Positions 15,567-23,627 of a stretch of 38,940 nucleotides of DNA are shown here, one piece after another; within the stretch, counting starts at the first letter, position 1, and each line of letters starts with the position of its first letter. This DNA comes from JAXMCI01 sp046349435. GTDB taxonomy: Bacteria; Pseudomonadota; Alphaproteobacteria; Dongiales; Dongiaceae. The notes under the pieces were generated by a model. The model was given only the letters and a program-made list of their open reading frames with translations, was not told where the DNA came from and made no database searches. Location of the stretch: assembly GCA_046349435.1 (NCBI GenBank), contig JAXMCI010000053.1, forward strand, positions 1 through 38,940, in the 5' to 3' direction. A program made the translations under genes and the position numbers.

Positions 15567-16163
15567 ATGTGGCGGCCAATCGCGGCGGCGGTCGCGCTGC
15601 TGGTGCTGGGTGCCTTCCCCGCGTCGGCAGACGACAGGTCCGACTGCAACAATCACGAGCAGTTCCTGCGGACCGATCCGGCGAGGGCGGTCGCGGCCTG
15701 CCGTGTCTTCGCGGACCGCGGCGAAACCTGGGCCGAAAACAATCTCGGCTACATCTATGCGAATGCCTCGGGCAACGGCGTGCCGCAGGACTTGGCCAGG
15801 GCGGCGAAATGGTATCGGAAGTCGGCCGAGCAGGGGGACCGCTATGGCCAGGCGAGCCTCGGCTACTTCTATCGCCAAGGCCTGGGCGTTCCGCTCGACC
15901 ATGTCGAATCGATCCGATGGTACCGAAAGGCCGCCGAGCAGGGCCTGGCGGCTGCGCAGAATATGGTCGGCGCCGCCTATGCAACCGGGGACGGCGTGCC
16001 CCGGGACGCCGTGCAGGCGTACATGTGGTTCAGCCTCGCCGCTCGCGCGGGTGACGCCAATGGCGGGGAAAACCGCGACAAGATCGCGGCGGAGATGACG
16101 CCGAGCCAGATCAGGCAAGCCCAGGCGCTGGCCGCGGCGTGGCGGGCGATACCCGCCCAATAG
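15567..16163 (+). CDS. Secreted Sel1-repeat (SLR) protein
   Basis: A 198-residue exported protein. The signal peptide runs to about residue 22 (ASA-DD). Three Sel1-like repeats follow (roughly 53-91, 92-127, 128-163), each with the A-x-x-x-L-G-x-x-Y and A-x-x-W-Y-R-K-A-A-E-Q-G pattern. Sel1 repeats are TPR-like helical scaffolds used in protein-protein contacts, often in the periplasm. The C-terminal helix contains the MTPSQIRQAQALA motif common in small alphaproteobacterial SLR proteins. A GGAG sequence lies just upstream of the ATG at 15567. No partner is obvious; the downstream neighbour is a helicase. Confidence 0.88.
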   Translation: MWRPIAAAVALLVLGAFPASADDRSDCNNHEQFLRTDPARAVAACRVFADRGETWAENNLGYIYANASGNGVPQDLARAAKWYRKSAEQGDRYGQASLGYFYRQGLGVPLDHVESIRWYRKAAEQGLAAAQNMVGAAYATGDGVPRDAVQAYMWFSLAARAGDANGGENRDKIAAEMTPSQIRQAQALAAAWRAIPAQ

Positions 16164-16241
16164 GGCGCGACAGGGCGGGCGCCGCCCCCGCCGGCGGCGT
16201 GAGGAGGCAGCAGGGCGCGCCCGCTACGGCGAGGCAGGTGC

Positions 16242-16247
16242 TATACA
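16242..16247 (+). promoter_or_regulatory. Candidate -10 element (TATACA) before uvrD
   Basis: Five bases separate TATACA from the uvrD ATG, which would place the transcript start at the ATG. It is T1/A2-positive but lacks T6, and no clear -35 exists. Weak alone; reported because several genes here share the arrangement. Confidence 0.25.
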
Positions 16248-16252
16248 GGGGC

Positions 16253-18505
16253 ATGGACCAGGCATCGAACGCCGGGCCGCCCGCGGCGGCGTCGCGACCC
16301 TATCTCGCGGGGCTGAACGAGGCGCAGCGCGAGGCGGTCGAGACCGTCGAGGGGCCGGTGCTGGTGCTGGCCGGCGCCGGTACCGGCAAGACCCGCGTGC
16401 TGACCACCCGGCTGGCCCACATCCTGATGACCGGCCGGGCGACGCCGGGGCAGCTCCTGGCGGTGACCTTCACCAACAAGGCGGCGCGCGAGATGCGCGA
16501 GCGCATCGCCCAGCTGATCGGCCGGCCGGTCGAGGGCTGGTGGCTCGGCACCTTCCATGCGCTGGCCGCGCGCCTGCTGCGCCGCCATGCCGAGCTGGTC
16601 GGGCTCAAGCCCAACTTCACCATCCTCGACACCGACGACCAGCTCAGGCTGCTGAAGCAGCTGATCGTGGCGGCCGAGATCGACGAGAAGAAGTGGCCGG
16701 CCCGGGCGCTGCTCGGCGCCATCGAGCGCTGGAAGGATCGCGGCCTGACGCCGGAGAAGGTCGGCAGCGGCGAGCGGCTCGACCTCGCCAATGGCCGGCT
16801 GCTCGAGATCTACCGCGACTATCAGGCCCGGCTGGTCACCCTCAACGCCTGCGACTTCGGCGACCTGCTGCTGCACAACCTGACCCTGCTGACCGCGCAT
16901 CCCGACGTGCTGGAGAGCTACAACCGGCAGTTCCGCTACCTGCTGGTCGACGAGTACCAGGACACCAACGTGTCGCAGTATCTCTGGCTCCGGCTGCTCG
17001 CGCAGGGGCGCCGCAACATCTGCTGCGTCGGCGACGACGACCAGTCGATCTATGGCTGGCGCGGCGCCGAGGTCGGCAACATCCTGCGCTTCGAGAGCGA
17101 CTTCCCCGGCGCCCGCATCATCCGGCTGGAGCGCAACTACCGCTCCACCCGGCACATCCTGGGCGCCGCCTCGGGCCTGATCGCGCGCAATGCCGGGCGG
17201 CTCGGCAAGACGCTGTGGACCGACATCGCCGAGGGCGAGAAGGTGACGCTGCGCGGCGTCTGGGACGGCGACGACGAGGCGCGCTACGTCGCCGACGAGA
17301 TCGAGGCGCTGCAGCGCCGGGGCGCGGCGCTCGGCTCGATCGCCATCCTGGTCCGCGCCGCCTTCCAGACCCGCGCCTTCGAGGAGCGCTTCATCACGCT
17401 CGGCATCCCCTACCGGGTGCTCGGCGGCTCGCGCTTCTACGAGCGGCAGGAGATCCGCGACGCGCTCGCCTATCTGCGCGTCATCCACCAGCCCGACGAC
17501 GACCTCGCCTTCGAGCGCATCGTCAACACGCCGCGCCGCGGGCTCGGCGACAGCACGCTGCGCGCCGTGCACGGGTTGGCCCGCGCCGCGGCGATGCCGC
17601 TGGCGGCGGCCGCCGCCCGGCTGGTCGCCACCGACGAGCTGAAGCCTGCCGCGCGCCGCGCGCTCGGCGCGCTGCTCGAGGACTTCGCCCGCTGGCGGGC
17701 CGAGGCGCAGCGCCTGCCGCATCCCGAGCTGGCGCAGCTGGTGCTCGACGAATCCGGCTACACCGCGATGTGGCAGGCCGACAAGTCGCCCGAGGCGCCG
17801 GGCCGGCTGGAGAACCTCAAGGAGCTGGTCGGTGCCCTGGAGGAGTTCGAGAGCCTGGCGGGCTTCCTCGAGCATATCAGCCTGGTGATGGAGAACGCCG
17901 AGGGCGATCCCGGCGACATGGTCAGCCTGATGACGCTGCACGGCGCCAAGGGGCTGGAGTTCGACACCGTCTTCCTGCCGGGCTGGGAGGAGGGGCTGTT
18001 CCCGCATCTGCGCGCGCTGCAGGAGAGCGGCGATGCCGGCCTCGAGGAGGAGCGCCGGCTGGCCTATGTCGGGCTGACGCGGGCGCGCCGCCGGGCGGCG
18101 ATCTCCTTCGCCGCGCAGCGCAACCTGCATGGCCTCTGGCAGAGCACGCAGCCCTCGCGCTTCATCGAGGAGCTGCCGGCCGAGCATCTCGCGCCCGACC
18201 TCGAGCTCGGGCTGCGGGCCGGCCGCTCGGCCGGGGGCGACCTCTGGGAGACGCCGGTCCGCGCCGCGCCGCCCTGGGCGCAGCCGCGCGGCGGCCGCCG
18301 GCGCGAGCTGCTGATCGAGGCCGAGGCCCAGCCGGTGGCCGGTTCGCCGGCCAGCTACGGCGTCGGCGCCCGCGTCTTCCACCGCAAGTTCGGCTATGGC
18401 AGCGTCACCGCCGCCGAGGCCGACCGGCTGGAGATCGACTTCGACAAGGCCGGCGCCAAGAAGGTGATGGCGAGCTTCGTCGTCCCGGCCGAGCGGGCGG
18501 GGTAG
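16253..18505 (+). CDS. uvrD: UvrD/PcrA-type SF1 ATP-dependent DNA helicase
   Basis: A 750-residue superfamily 1A 3'-5' DNA helicase for excision and mismatch repair and clearing of replication obstacles. All helicase motifs are visible: Q motif LNEAQREAV, Walker A AGAGTGKT, Ia VTFTNKAAREM, II LVDEYQDTN, III GDDDQSIYGWRGA, IV ERNYRST, V MTLHGAKGLEF and VI GLTRARRRA. The C-terminal 45 residues (VGARVFHRKFGYGSV through the FDKAGAKKVM region) match the Tudor-like domain of PcrA/UvrD that contacts RNA polymerase. Length is standard. The frame is open from 16139, but the family N-terminus fits the ATG at 16253. TATACA at 16242-16247 is a -10-like box five bases before it. Confidence 0.95.
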   Translation: MDQASNAGPPAAASRPYLAGLNEAQREAVETVEGPVLVLAGAGTGKTRVLTTRLAHILMTGRATPGQLLAVTFTNKAAREMRERIAQLIGRPVEGWWLGTFHALAARLLRRHAELVGLKPNFTILDTDDQLRLLKQLIVAAEIDEKKWPARALLGAIERWKDRGLTPEKVGSGERLDLANGRLLEIYRDYQARLVTLNACDFGDLLLHNLTLLTAHPDVLESYNRQFRYLLVDEYQDTNVSQYLWLRLLAQGRRNICCVGDDDQSIYGWRGAEVGNILRFESDFPGARIIRLERNYRSTRHILGAASGLIARNAGRLGKTLWTDIAEGEKVTLRGVWDGDDEARYVADEIEALQRRGAALGSIAILVRAAFQTRAFEERFITLGIPYRVLGGSRFYERQEIRDALAYLRVIHQPDDDLAFERIVNTPRRGLGDSTLRAVHGLARAAAMPLAAAAARLVATDELKPAARRALGALLEDFARWRAEAQRLPHPELAQLVLDESGYTAMWQADKSPEAPGRLENLKELVGALEEFESLAGFLEHISLVMENAEGDPGDMVSLMTLHGAKGLEFDTVFLPGWEEGLFPHLRALQESGDAGLEEERRLAYVGLTRARRRAAISFAAQRNLHGLWQSTQPSRFIEELPAEHLAPDLELGLRAGRSAGGDLWETPVRAAPPWAQPRGGRRRELLIEAEAQPVAGSPASYGVGARVFHRKFGYGSVTAAEADRLEIDFDKAGAKKVMASFVVPAERAG

Positions 18506-18555
18506 GCCGTGTCGTCCGCGCCCCGGCACGGCAGCACCGCTCGGGCTGAGCCGTC

Positions 18556-18649
18556 GATTGGCTCACGCGGAGGCGCAGAGTCGCGGAGGAGAGGTGCGCC
18601 GGCCAGGCCAGTGTACCCCTCCGCGTCCTCCGCGGCTCCGCGTGCCAAT
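18556..18649. repeat. Imperfect inverted-repeat element with GCGGAG motifs
   Basis: The left arm (about 18556-18590, GATTGGCTCACGCGGAGGCG and onward) is matched by an inverted right arm (about 18623-18649, ending CTCCGCGTGCCAATC), with repeated CGCGGAG units and a spacer of about 35 bases. It sits in the 199-base gap between uvrD and prmA. This layout resembles REP/MITE-like intergenic repeats that often occur in many copies in GC-rich genomes. It could also act as a terminator-like stem between the two genes. Copy number cannot be seen here. Confidence 0.55.
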
Positions 18650-18704
18650 CTTGCGGCCTCTCCGGCGCACCCGCGCCGGACCGCGAGAAGCCGTCGCCTA
18701 GCCG

Positions 18705-19580
18705 ATGGCCCCGCAGCTCTGGACCGTTCGGCTCACCGTGCCGGCCGGCCGCGAGGCGGCGGCTCGGGTGGCCGCGCTCGAGGCGGCGATGGAGCCGCAT
18801 GCCGTGGCGGTCTCCTCCTTCGAGGTCGAGGGCGGCCGGGCCTGGGTCGTCGAGGGGCTGTGCGCCGGCAAGGCCGCAGCCGGACGGCTCGGCCAGGCGC
18901 TGGGGCCGCTCGGGGCGGGCGCCGCGGCGGCGGCGCCGCTGCCGCCGCGCGACTGGGTGGCGGAGAGCCAGCGCGGGCTGGCCGCCTTCCGCGCCGGGCG
19001 CTTCTGGGTGCATGGCTCGCACGAGACGGCGCGGCCGCCGCGCGGCGCGGTGCCGCTGCTGGTCGATGCCGGGCTCGCCTTCGGCACCGGCCGGCACGAG
19101 ACGACGCGCGGCTGCCTGCTGGCGCTCGACCGGATCGCGCGCCGGCGCGCGATCCGCCGGCCGCTCGATCTCGGCTGCGGCAGCGGCATCCTGGCGATCG
19201 CCATGGCGAAGCTGTGGGACGTGTCCGTGCTGGCTGTCGACAACGACCCGCAGGCGGTTGCCGTGGCGCGGGAGAACGCCGCCTTCAACGGCGTCGCCGG
19301 GCCGGTGCGGGCGGTGGTCGGCGGCGGCTACGGTGCCGCGGCGATCCGCGCCGCCGCGCCCTTCGACCTGGTGGCGGCCAACATCCTGGCGCGGCCGCTG
19401 ATCCGGCTGGCGCCGGGGCTGGCCCGGGCGCTGGCGCCGGGCGGCCTCGCGATCCTGTCCGGGCTGCTCGAGGAGCAGGCCGACGCGGTGCTGGCCGCCC
19501 ATCGCCGCCGCGGCCTCGAGGAGGTCGAGCGGCACGTCCTGGCGGGCTGGTGCGTGCTCACGCTCGCCCGCCCGAAATGA
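18705..19580 (+). CDS. prmA: Ribosomal protein L11 methyltransferase
   Basis: A 291-residue class I SAM-dependent methyltransferase that trimethylates ribosomal protein L11. The diagnostic PrmA segment LAFGTGRHETTRGCLLAL precedes the SAM-binding loop LDLGCGSGILAIAMAK (motif I). These are followed by VLAVDNDPQAV (acidic ribose-binding loop) and DLVAANILARPL (the catalytic N-I-L-A motif). The N-terminal 100 residues form the L11-recognition region. Length is typical. The start at 18705 has no strong Shine-Dalgarno sequence. It converges with the DUF1127-repeat gene through a perfect terminator hairpin. Confidence 0.92.
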   Translation: MAPQLWTVRLTVPAGREAAARVAALEAAMEPHAVAVSSFEVEGGRAWVVEGLCAGKAAAGRLGQALGPLGAGAAAAAPLPPRDWVAESQRGLAAFRAGRFWVHGSHETARPPRGAVPLLVDAGLAFGTGRHETTRGCLLALDRIARRRAIRRPLDLGCGSGILAIAMAKLWDVSVLAVDNDPQAVAVARENAAFNGVAGPVRAVVGGGYGAAAIRAAAPFDLVAANILARPLIRLAPGLARALAPGGLAILSGLLEEQADAVLAAHRRRGLEEVERHVLAGWCVLTLARPK

Positions 19581-19583
19581 AAT

Positions 19584-19608
19584 CGGCGGCTCCCGGGGGG
19601 AGCCGCCG
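19584..19608. terminator. Bidirectional hairpin terminator, prmA / DUF1127 gene
   Basis: CGGCGGCTCCC (19584-19594) pairs perfectly with GGGAGCCGCCG (19598-19608) across a three-base loop. It lies between two convergent genes. The minus-strand exit reads ATTTCATTT, giving a short U-rich tract for the DUF1127 gene; the plus-strand exit is CTTCG. Confidence 0.8.
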
Positions 19609-19635
19609 CTTCGCGGTCGTTCCGGCCGGGCCGCC

Positions 19636-20301
19636 TCAGGCGGCGCGGCTGGTCTGGTTGGCGTTGGCCGGCTGCAGCGACTTCGCCGCCATGGTCTCGG
19701 CGACCTCGTCGATCTCGCCGCGCACCAGGCCGATGTCGGTCAGCATGTGATCGTCCAGCGACTGCAGCGTGCGGGCGGTCTGCCGGCTGCGGTTCCACTG
19801 GCGGATCGGGCGGACCAGCTCCTCGTCGAGGCGCCAGGACTGGATCGGCATCGCCTCCGGCGACCGGCTGAGCCGGGCGACGATCAAGGGGATCTCGCCG
19901 CGGTTGACGCCGATGTCGCGCAGCATGGCGTCGTCCAGCGCCATCAGCTCGTCATAGGCGCGCTGCCGGCGATACCAGCCGGTCAGCGCGTTGCCGAGCG
20001 TCTGGGCGAGGCCGAGGCCGGCCTCGGCGGCGATCGCCGCCAGCGACGGGCCCTTCGGGCCGACCACGCGGTCGACCGCCTCCGCGATGTCGTCGCGGCG
20101 CAGGCCGATATCGGCCAGCACGTGGTCGTCGAGCGACTCCAGCTCGTCGATCATGTGACGGCGCTGGGCGGCGCGCTGACGGGCCGCGGCAAAGGCCGCA
20201 ACCGCCGCGTCGAGCCGGCCCGGAGCGGCCTGCATGGTGGTCGCCGCCGGCGTCATCGCCAGCCCGTACGCCACCTTCTCCTTTTCCAAAATCCGAGTCA
20301 T
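19636..20301 (-). CDS. Protein with three DUF1127 (YjiS-like) repeats
   Basis: A 221-residue soluble protein made of three DUF1127-type motifs, whereas family members are usually 45-75 residues with a single motif. The copies are ELESLDDHVLADIGLRRDDI (53-72), ELMALDDAMLRDIGVNRGEI (118-137) and TLQSLDDHMLTDIGLVRGEI (178-197), spaced by 60-65 residues and each preceded by an Arg-rich helix (AQRRHMI, RRQRAY, RSRQTA). Single DUF1127 proteins in Agrobacterium and Brucella influence RNA, phosphate and carbon metabolism. The role of a three-repeat form is unknown. The ATG at 20301 has a good GGGAAGAAG-type site. No partner gene is linked. Confidence 0.85.
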   Translation of the reverse strand: MTRILEKEKVAYGLAMTPAATTMQAAPGRLDAAVAAFAAARQRAAQRRHMIDELESLDDHVLADIGLRRDDIAEAVDRVVGPKGPSLAAIAAEAGLGLAQTLGNALTGWYRRQRAYDELMALDDAMLRDIGVNRGEIPLIVARLSRSPEAMPIQSWRLDEELVRPIRQWNRSRQTARTLQSLDDHMLTDIGLVRGEIDEVAETMAAKSLQPANANQTSRAA

Positions 20302-20389
20302 CTTCTTCCCACCGGTTTACCGAAGCGCAGAATTGCCTGCGGTCGTTGGCAGGAATGTAGGTTACGGCCGCGCTCCCGCCCAGCGGGGA

Positions 20390-20404
20390 TGCTGCATCGC
20401 AGCA
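20390..20404. promoter_or_regulatory. Dyad TGCTGC-ATC-GCAGCA upstream of the DUF1127 gene
   Basis: A perfect 6-bp inverted repeat about 90 bases upstream of the DUF1127 gene start and about 115 bases upstream of the divergent aminopeptidase start. A TACATT box (a possible -10) lies nearer the DUF1127 gene on the minus strand. It may be a regulator binding site; no regulator is identified. Confidence 0.3.
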
Positions 20405-20517
20405 ATGCGCTGAGAGCATGGATAGCGCTGTCGCTAGCTGAATCTTGCATACCAATAGCGGCGGGGTGACGGTCTCGTTCGTCGTCCGCCCGGCCCATCG
20501 AAGTGGAGACGCTGCTC

Positions 20518-22590
20518 GTGAACAAGCCCCAGACCGCGGCCCAGTATCTCGGTGACGCAACGCTCGACCGGCTTCTCAAGGAGGCAGGCTCGCAGCTTGA
20601 TGTAAAAGGGCTCATGGAGCTTCTCCCAGGACTCGATGCGGCCCCGGAAGGAGTCGATCCCGAGGCCTGGACGGCCCTGGTCGCGCCGGCGCCATCGGCG
20701 GCGCTGCGGGCCCAGCTGGCGGCCTGGCGGGCCCGCTCGGCGCCGCCGGAGGCCGCCACGGCCGCGCTGCCGCGGGTCCCGTCCAGGGCCGAGCTCGCCC
20801 AGCGTCTTGCTGCATTGCGGCACGAACTGTCGCGCCGCGGCCTCGCCGGCTTCGTCGTGCCCCGGGCCGACGAGCACCAGGGCGAGTACGTGCCGCCGCG
20901 GGCCGAGCGGCTGGCCTGGCTGACCGGCTTCACCGGCTCGGCCGGCGCCGCCGTGGTGCTGGCCGACGAGGCGTCGCTGTTCGTCGACGGCCGCTACACC
21001 CTGCAGGCGCCGGCCCAGGTCAACCCGGACTGCTTCGCCTGCCGCCATCTCGTCGAGCAGCCGCCGGAGCCCTGGATCGCCAGCCGGCTGAAGCGCGGCG
21101 ACCGCTTCGGCTTCGATCCCTGGCTGCACACCGTCGACGGGGTCGGCCGGCTCCGGGCGGCGCTGGAGCCGGCCGGCATCGAGCTCGTCGCCTGCCCCGA
21201 CAACCCGCTCGACGCGGCCTGGGCCGACCAGCCGCCGCCGCCGCTGGCCCCGGTGCTGGCCCAGGCGCTCGACCATGCCGGCCGCGACGCCGCAGAGAAG
21301 CGCCAGGCGGTCGGTACGGCGATCGCCGCCGCCGGCGCGGCCGCCGCCGTGCTGACGCAGCCCGACTCGATCGCCTGGCTGCTCAACATCCGCGGCGGCG
21401 ACGTGCCGCACACGCCGCTGCCGCTGTCCTTCGCCCTGGCCGCCGCCGACGGCTCGGTCGAGCTCTTCATCGACCGGCGCAAGCTGGTGCCCGGGCTGGA
21501 GCGGCATCTCGGCAACGGCGTCGCGGTGCAGCCGCCCGACGCGCTCGGGCCGGCGCTCGACCGGCTGGGGGCCGGCAAGGCGGCGGTGCTGCTCGACCCG
21601 AGCAGCGCGGCGCTCTGGCTGCATGACCGGCTCGCCGCGGCGGGGGCGAAGATCGTGCGGGGCGACGATCCCTGCGCGCTGCCCAAGGCCTGCAAGAACG
21701 CGGTCGAGATCGCCGGCACCACGGCCGCCCATCGCCGCGACGGGGCGGCGGTCAGCCGCTTCCTCGCCTGGCTGGCGGCCAATGCGCCGGGCGGCGCGGT
21801 CGACGAGCTCGCGGCGGCCGAGCGGCTGCTCGGGTTCCGCCGCGCCGACCCGCTGTTCCGCGACCTCAGCTTCGACACCATCTCCGGCGCCGGGCCGAAC
21901 GGCGCCATCGTCCATTATCGCTCCAGCCCGGCGACCAACCGGCGGCTGGCGCCGGGCGAGCTCTACCTCGTCGATTCCGGCGCGCAATATCTCGACGGCA
22001 CCACCGACATCACCCGCACGGTGGCGGTCGGCACGCCCTCGGCCGAGATGCGCGACCGCTTCACCCGGGTGCTGAAGGGCCATATCGCGCTCGGCAGCGC
22101 GCGCTTCCCGCGCGGCACCACCGGCAGCCAGCTCGACGTGCTGGCGCGCACCGCGCTGTGGCAGGCCGGGCTCGACTACGACCACGGCACCGGCCACGGG
22201 GTCGGCAGCTATCTCGGCGTCCACGAAGGGCCGCAGCGCATCTCCAAGCTGCCCAACCGGGTGCCGCTCGAGGTCGGCATGATCGTCTCCAACGAGCCCG
22301 GCTACTACAAGACCGGCGGCTACGGCATCCGCATCGAGAACCTGGTCACCGTGGTGGCGGCGGAGGTCCCCGGCGGGGAGCGGCCGATGTTGGCCTTCGA
22401 GACGCTGACGCTGGCGCCGATCGACCGGGCGCTGGTCGAGCCGGCGCTGCTGTCGGAGGCGGAGCGGGCCTGGCTCGACGCCTACCACGCCCGGGTGCGA
22501 GAGACCCTGACCCCGCTGCTCGATGCCGAGACGGCGGCCTGGCTGGCGGCTGCGACGGCGCCGATCGCGGCGGGACCGGGGCCGGCCTGA
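20518..22590 (+). CDS. Aminopeptidase P family (M24B) with N-terminal extension
   Basis: A 690-residue Xaa-Pro aminopeptidase of the three-domain type, which removes N-terminal residues preceding proline. The five metal ligands of M24 are present: Asp in VDSGAQY, Asp in TTDITRTV, His in HGTGHGVGSY, Glu in SNEPGYY and Glu in GIRIENLV. The two creatinase-like N-terminal domains start at about residue 90 (GFVVPRADEHQGEYV). The first 85-90 residues (containing YLGDATLDRLLKEAGSQLDV) are an extension not seen in canonical aminopeptidase P. Start choice: GTG at 20518 has GGAG nine bases upstream; GTG at 20503 lacks one and would add five residues. Divergent from the DUF1127 gene. Confidence 0.9.
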   Translation: MNKPQTAAQYLGDATLDRLLKEAGSQLDVKGLMELLPGLDAAPEGVDPEAWTALVAPAPSAALRAQLAAWRARSAPPEAATAALPRVPSRAELAQRLAALRHELSRRGLAGFVVPRADEHQGEYVPPRAERLAWLTGFTGSAGAAVVLADEASLFVDGRYTLQAPAQVNPDCFACRHLVEQPPEPWIASRLKRGDRFGFDPWLHTVDGVGRLRAALEPAGIELVACPDNPLDAAWADQPPPPLAPVLAQALDHAGRDAAEKRQAVGTAIAAAGAAAAVLTQPDSIAWLLNIRGGDVPHTPLPLSFALAAADGSVELFIDRRKLVPGLERHLGNGVAVQPPDALGPALDRLGAGKAAVLLDPSSAALWLHDRLAAAGAKIVRGDDPCALPKACKNAVEIAGTTAAHRRDGAAVSRFLAWLAANAPGGAVDELAAAERLLGFRRADPLFRDLSFDTISGAGPNGAIVHYRSSPATNRRLAPGELYLVDSGAQYLDGTTDITRTVAVGTPSAEMRDRFTRVLKGHIALGSARFPRGTTGSQLDVLARTALWQAGLDYDHGTGHGVGSYLGVHEGPQRISKLPNRVPLEVGMIVSNEPGYYKTGGYGIRIENLVTVVAAEVPGGERPMLAFETLTLAPIDRALVEPALLSEAERAWLDAYHARVRETLTPLLDAETAAWLAAATAPIAAGPGPA

Positions 22591-22627
22591 CGCCGGCGCC
22601 GGGTGGACATGACGGGCGGCGTGCTTC

Positions 22628-23608
22628 TCACATCACGCCGCGCCGGCGGAACCAGAGGATGGTCGCGACGACGCACAGCGCGGGAATCACCAGGCCCAGA
22701 ACGACGAAGGAAACCGGCCCGCCGATCGCGTTGACGAGCCAGCCGAAGTTCATGCCGAAGAAGCCGGTCAGGAAGGTGATCGGCAGGAAGATCAGGGAGA
22801 CGATGGTAAGCCGGCTGATCTGCTCGCCCTGGCGTTGCGCGAGCTGCGTGGCGTAGTCCTGCAGCAGGTCGGCGCCCCAGCGGGCGCGTTCCTGGAAGCG
22901 GCGCTCGAGGTCCTCGACCTGCTCGGCATAGGCGTGCAGCTCGGCGGCCGCCGCCGCGTCGATGCCGGGCAGCGCCTCGACGCCGATGATGGCGCCGCGC
23001 ACCGCGCTGCTGTAGTGGTCGATGTCGGACCAGGCCCCCTGCAGCTGCTGCAGCCGCTCGGTCAGTCCTGGCAGGTCTATCGCGCCGGGCTGCTGGCGGA
23101 TCCGCGTGCGCAGCGTCTGGATGCGGGTGTCGACCTCGCTCACCGCCGCATGCAGGGTGGCGAGCAGCAGCTGCAGCAGGATCGCCGCCGCCTCGGCCGG
23201 GCGGCTCGCCAGGCCGCCGGCGCGCTCGGCGAAACGCTGGCGGATCTCGGCGAGCGCTGCCGGGTCGCCGCGCCACAGCGTGACGACGCAGCGGCGCGAC
23301 GCCAGCAGGTGGATCTCGGTCATGCTGCCGAACACCACCGAGATCCAGGTCGCGACCCGCATCCGCTCGCGGCCGACCGCCATGCGCCCGCTCTGCTCGA
23401 AGCGCAGCGCCCAGGCGCGGTCCGCGTCGTCGAACCCGAGCTCGGCGAGGAAGGGCGCCTGCCAGTCCGCCCCGCCGCCGACGAGGTCGAGCCAGACGAA
23501 GCCTCCCGCCGCGACGCGCCCGCCCGCCTCCTGCGGGCTGCCGGCCGGCCGGATCCCTTCGGCGTCGACGAGGATGGCGGCCGGCGCGGCTGGGCCGGAC
23601 GGCGTCAT
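22628..23608 (-). CDS. CorA/ZntB-family divalent cation transporter
   Basis: A 326-residue inner-membrane transporter of the CorA superfamily (Mg2+/Co2+ channel or ZntB-like Zn2+ transporter). The soluble N-terminal domain and long stalk helix (through about residue 265) precede two C-terminal transmembrane helices. The signature G-M-N motif ends the first helix in TGFFGMNFGW, and the second helix ends in a basic WFRRRG tail. The usual acidic residues of the CorA loop (MPE or similar) are not evident; the loop here is LVNAIGGP, which is closer to ZntB-like members, so the substrate is uncertain. The start at 23608 follows the family N-terminus; an ATG at 23623 is also in frame. It lies just upstream of the OmpA-like gene's end on the same strand. 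Confidence 0.85.
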   Translation of the reverse strand: MTPSGPAAPAAILVDAEGIRPAGSPQEAGGRVAAGGFVWLDLVGGGADWQAPFLAELGFDDADRAWALRFEQSGRMAVGRERMRVATWISVVFGSMTEIHLLASRRCVVTLWRGDPAALAEIRQRFAERAGGLASRPAEAAAILLQLLLATLHAAVSEVDTRIQTLRTRIRQQPGAIDLPGLTERLQQLQGAWSDIDHYSSAVRGAIIGVEALPGIDAAAAAELHAYAEQVEDLERRFQERARWGADLLQDYATQLAQRQGEQISRLTIVSLIFLPITFLTGFFGMNFGWLVNAIGGPVSFVVLGLVIPALCVVATILWFRRRGVM

Positions 23609-23627
23609 CGCCCCGCCGCGCACGGGC

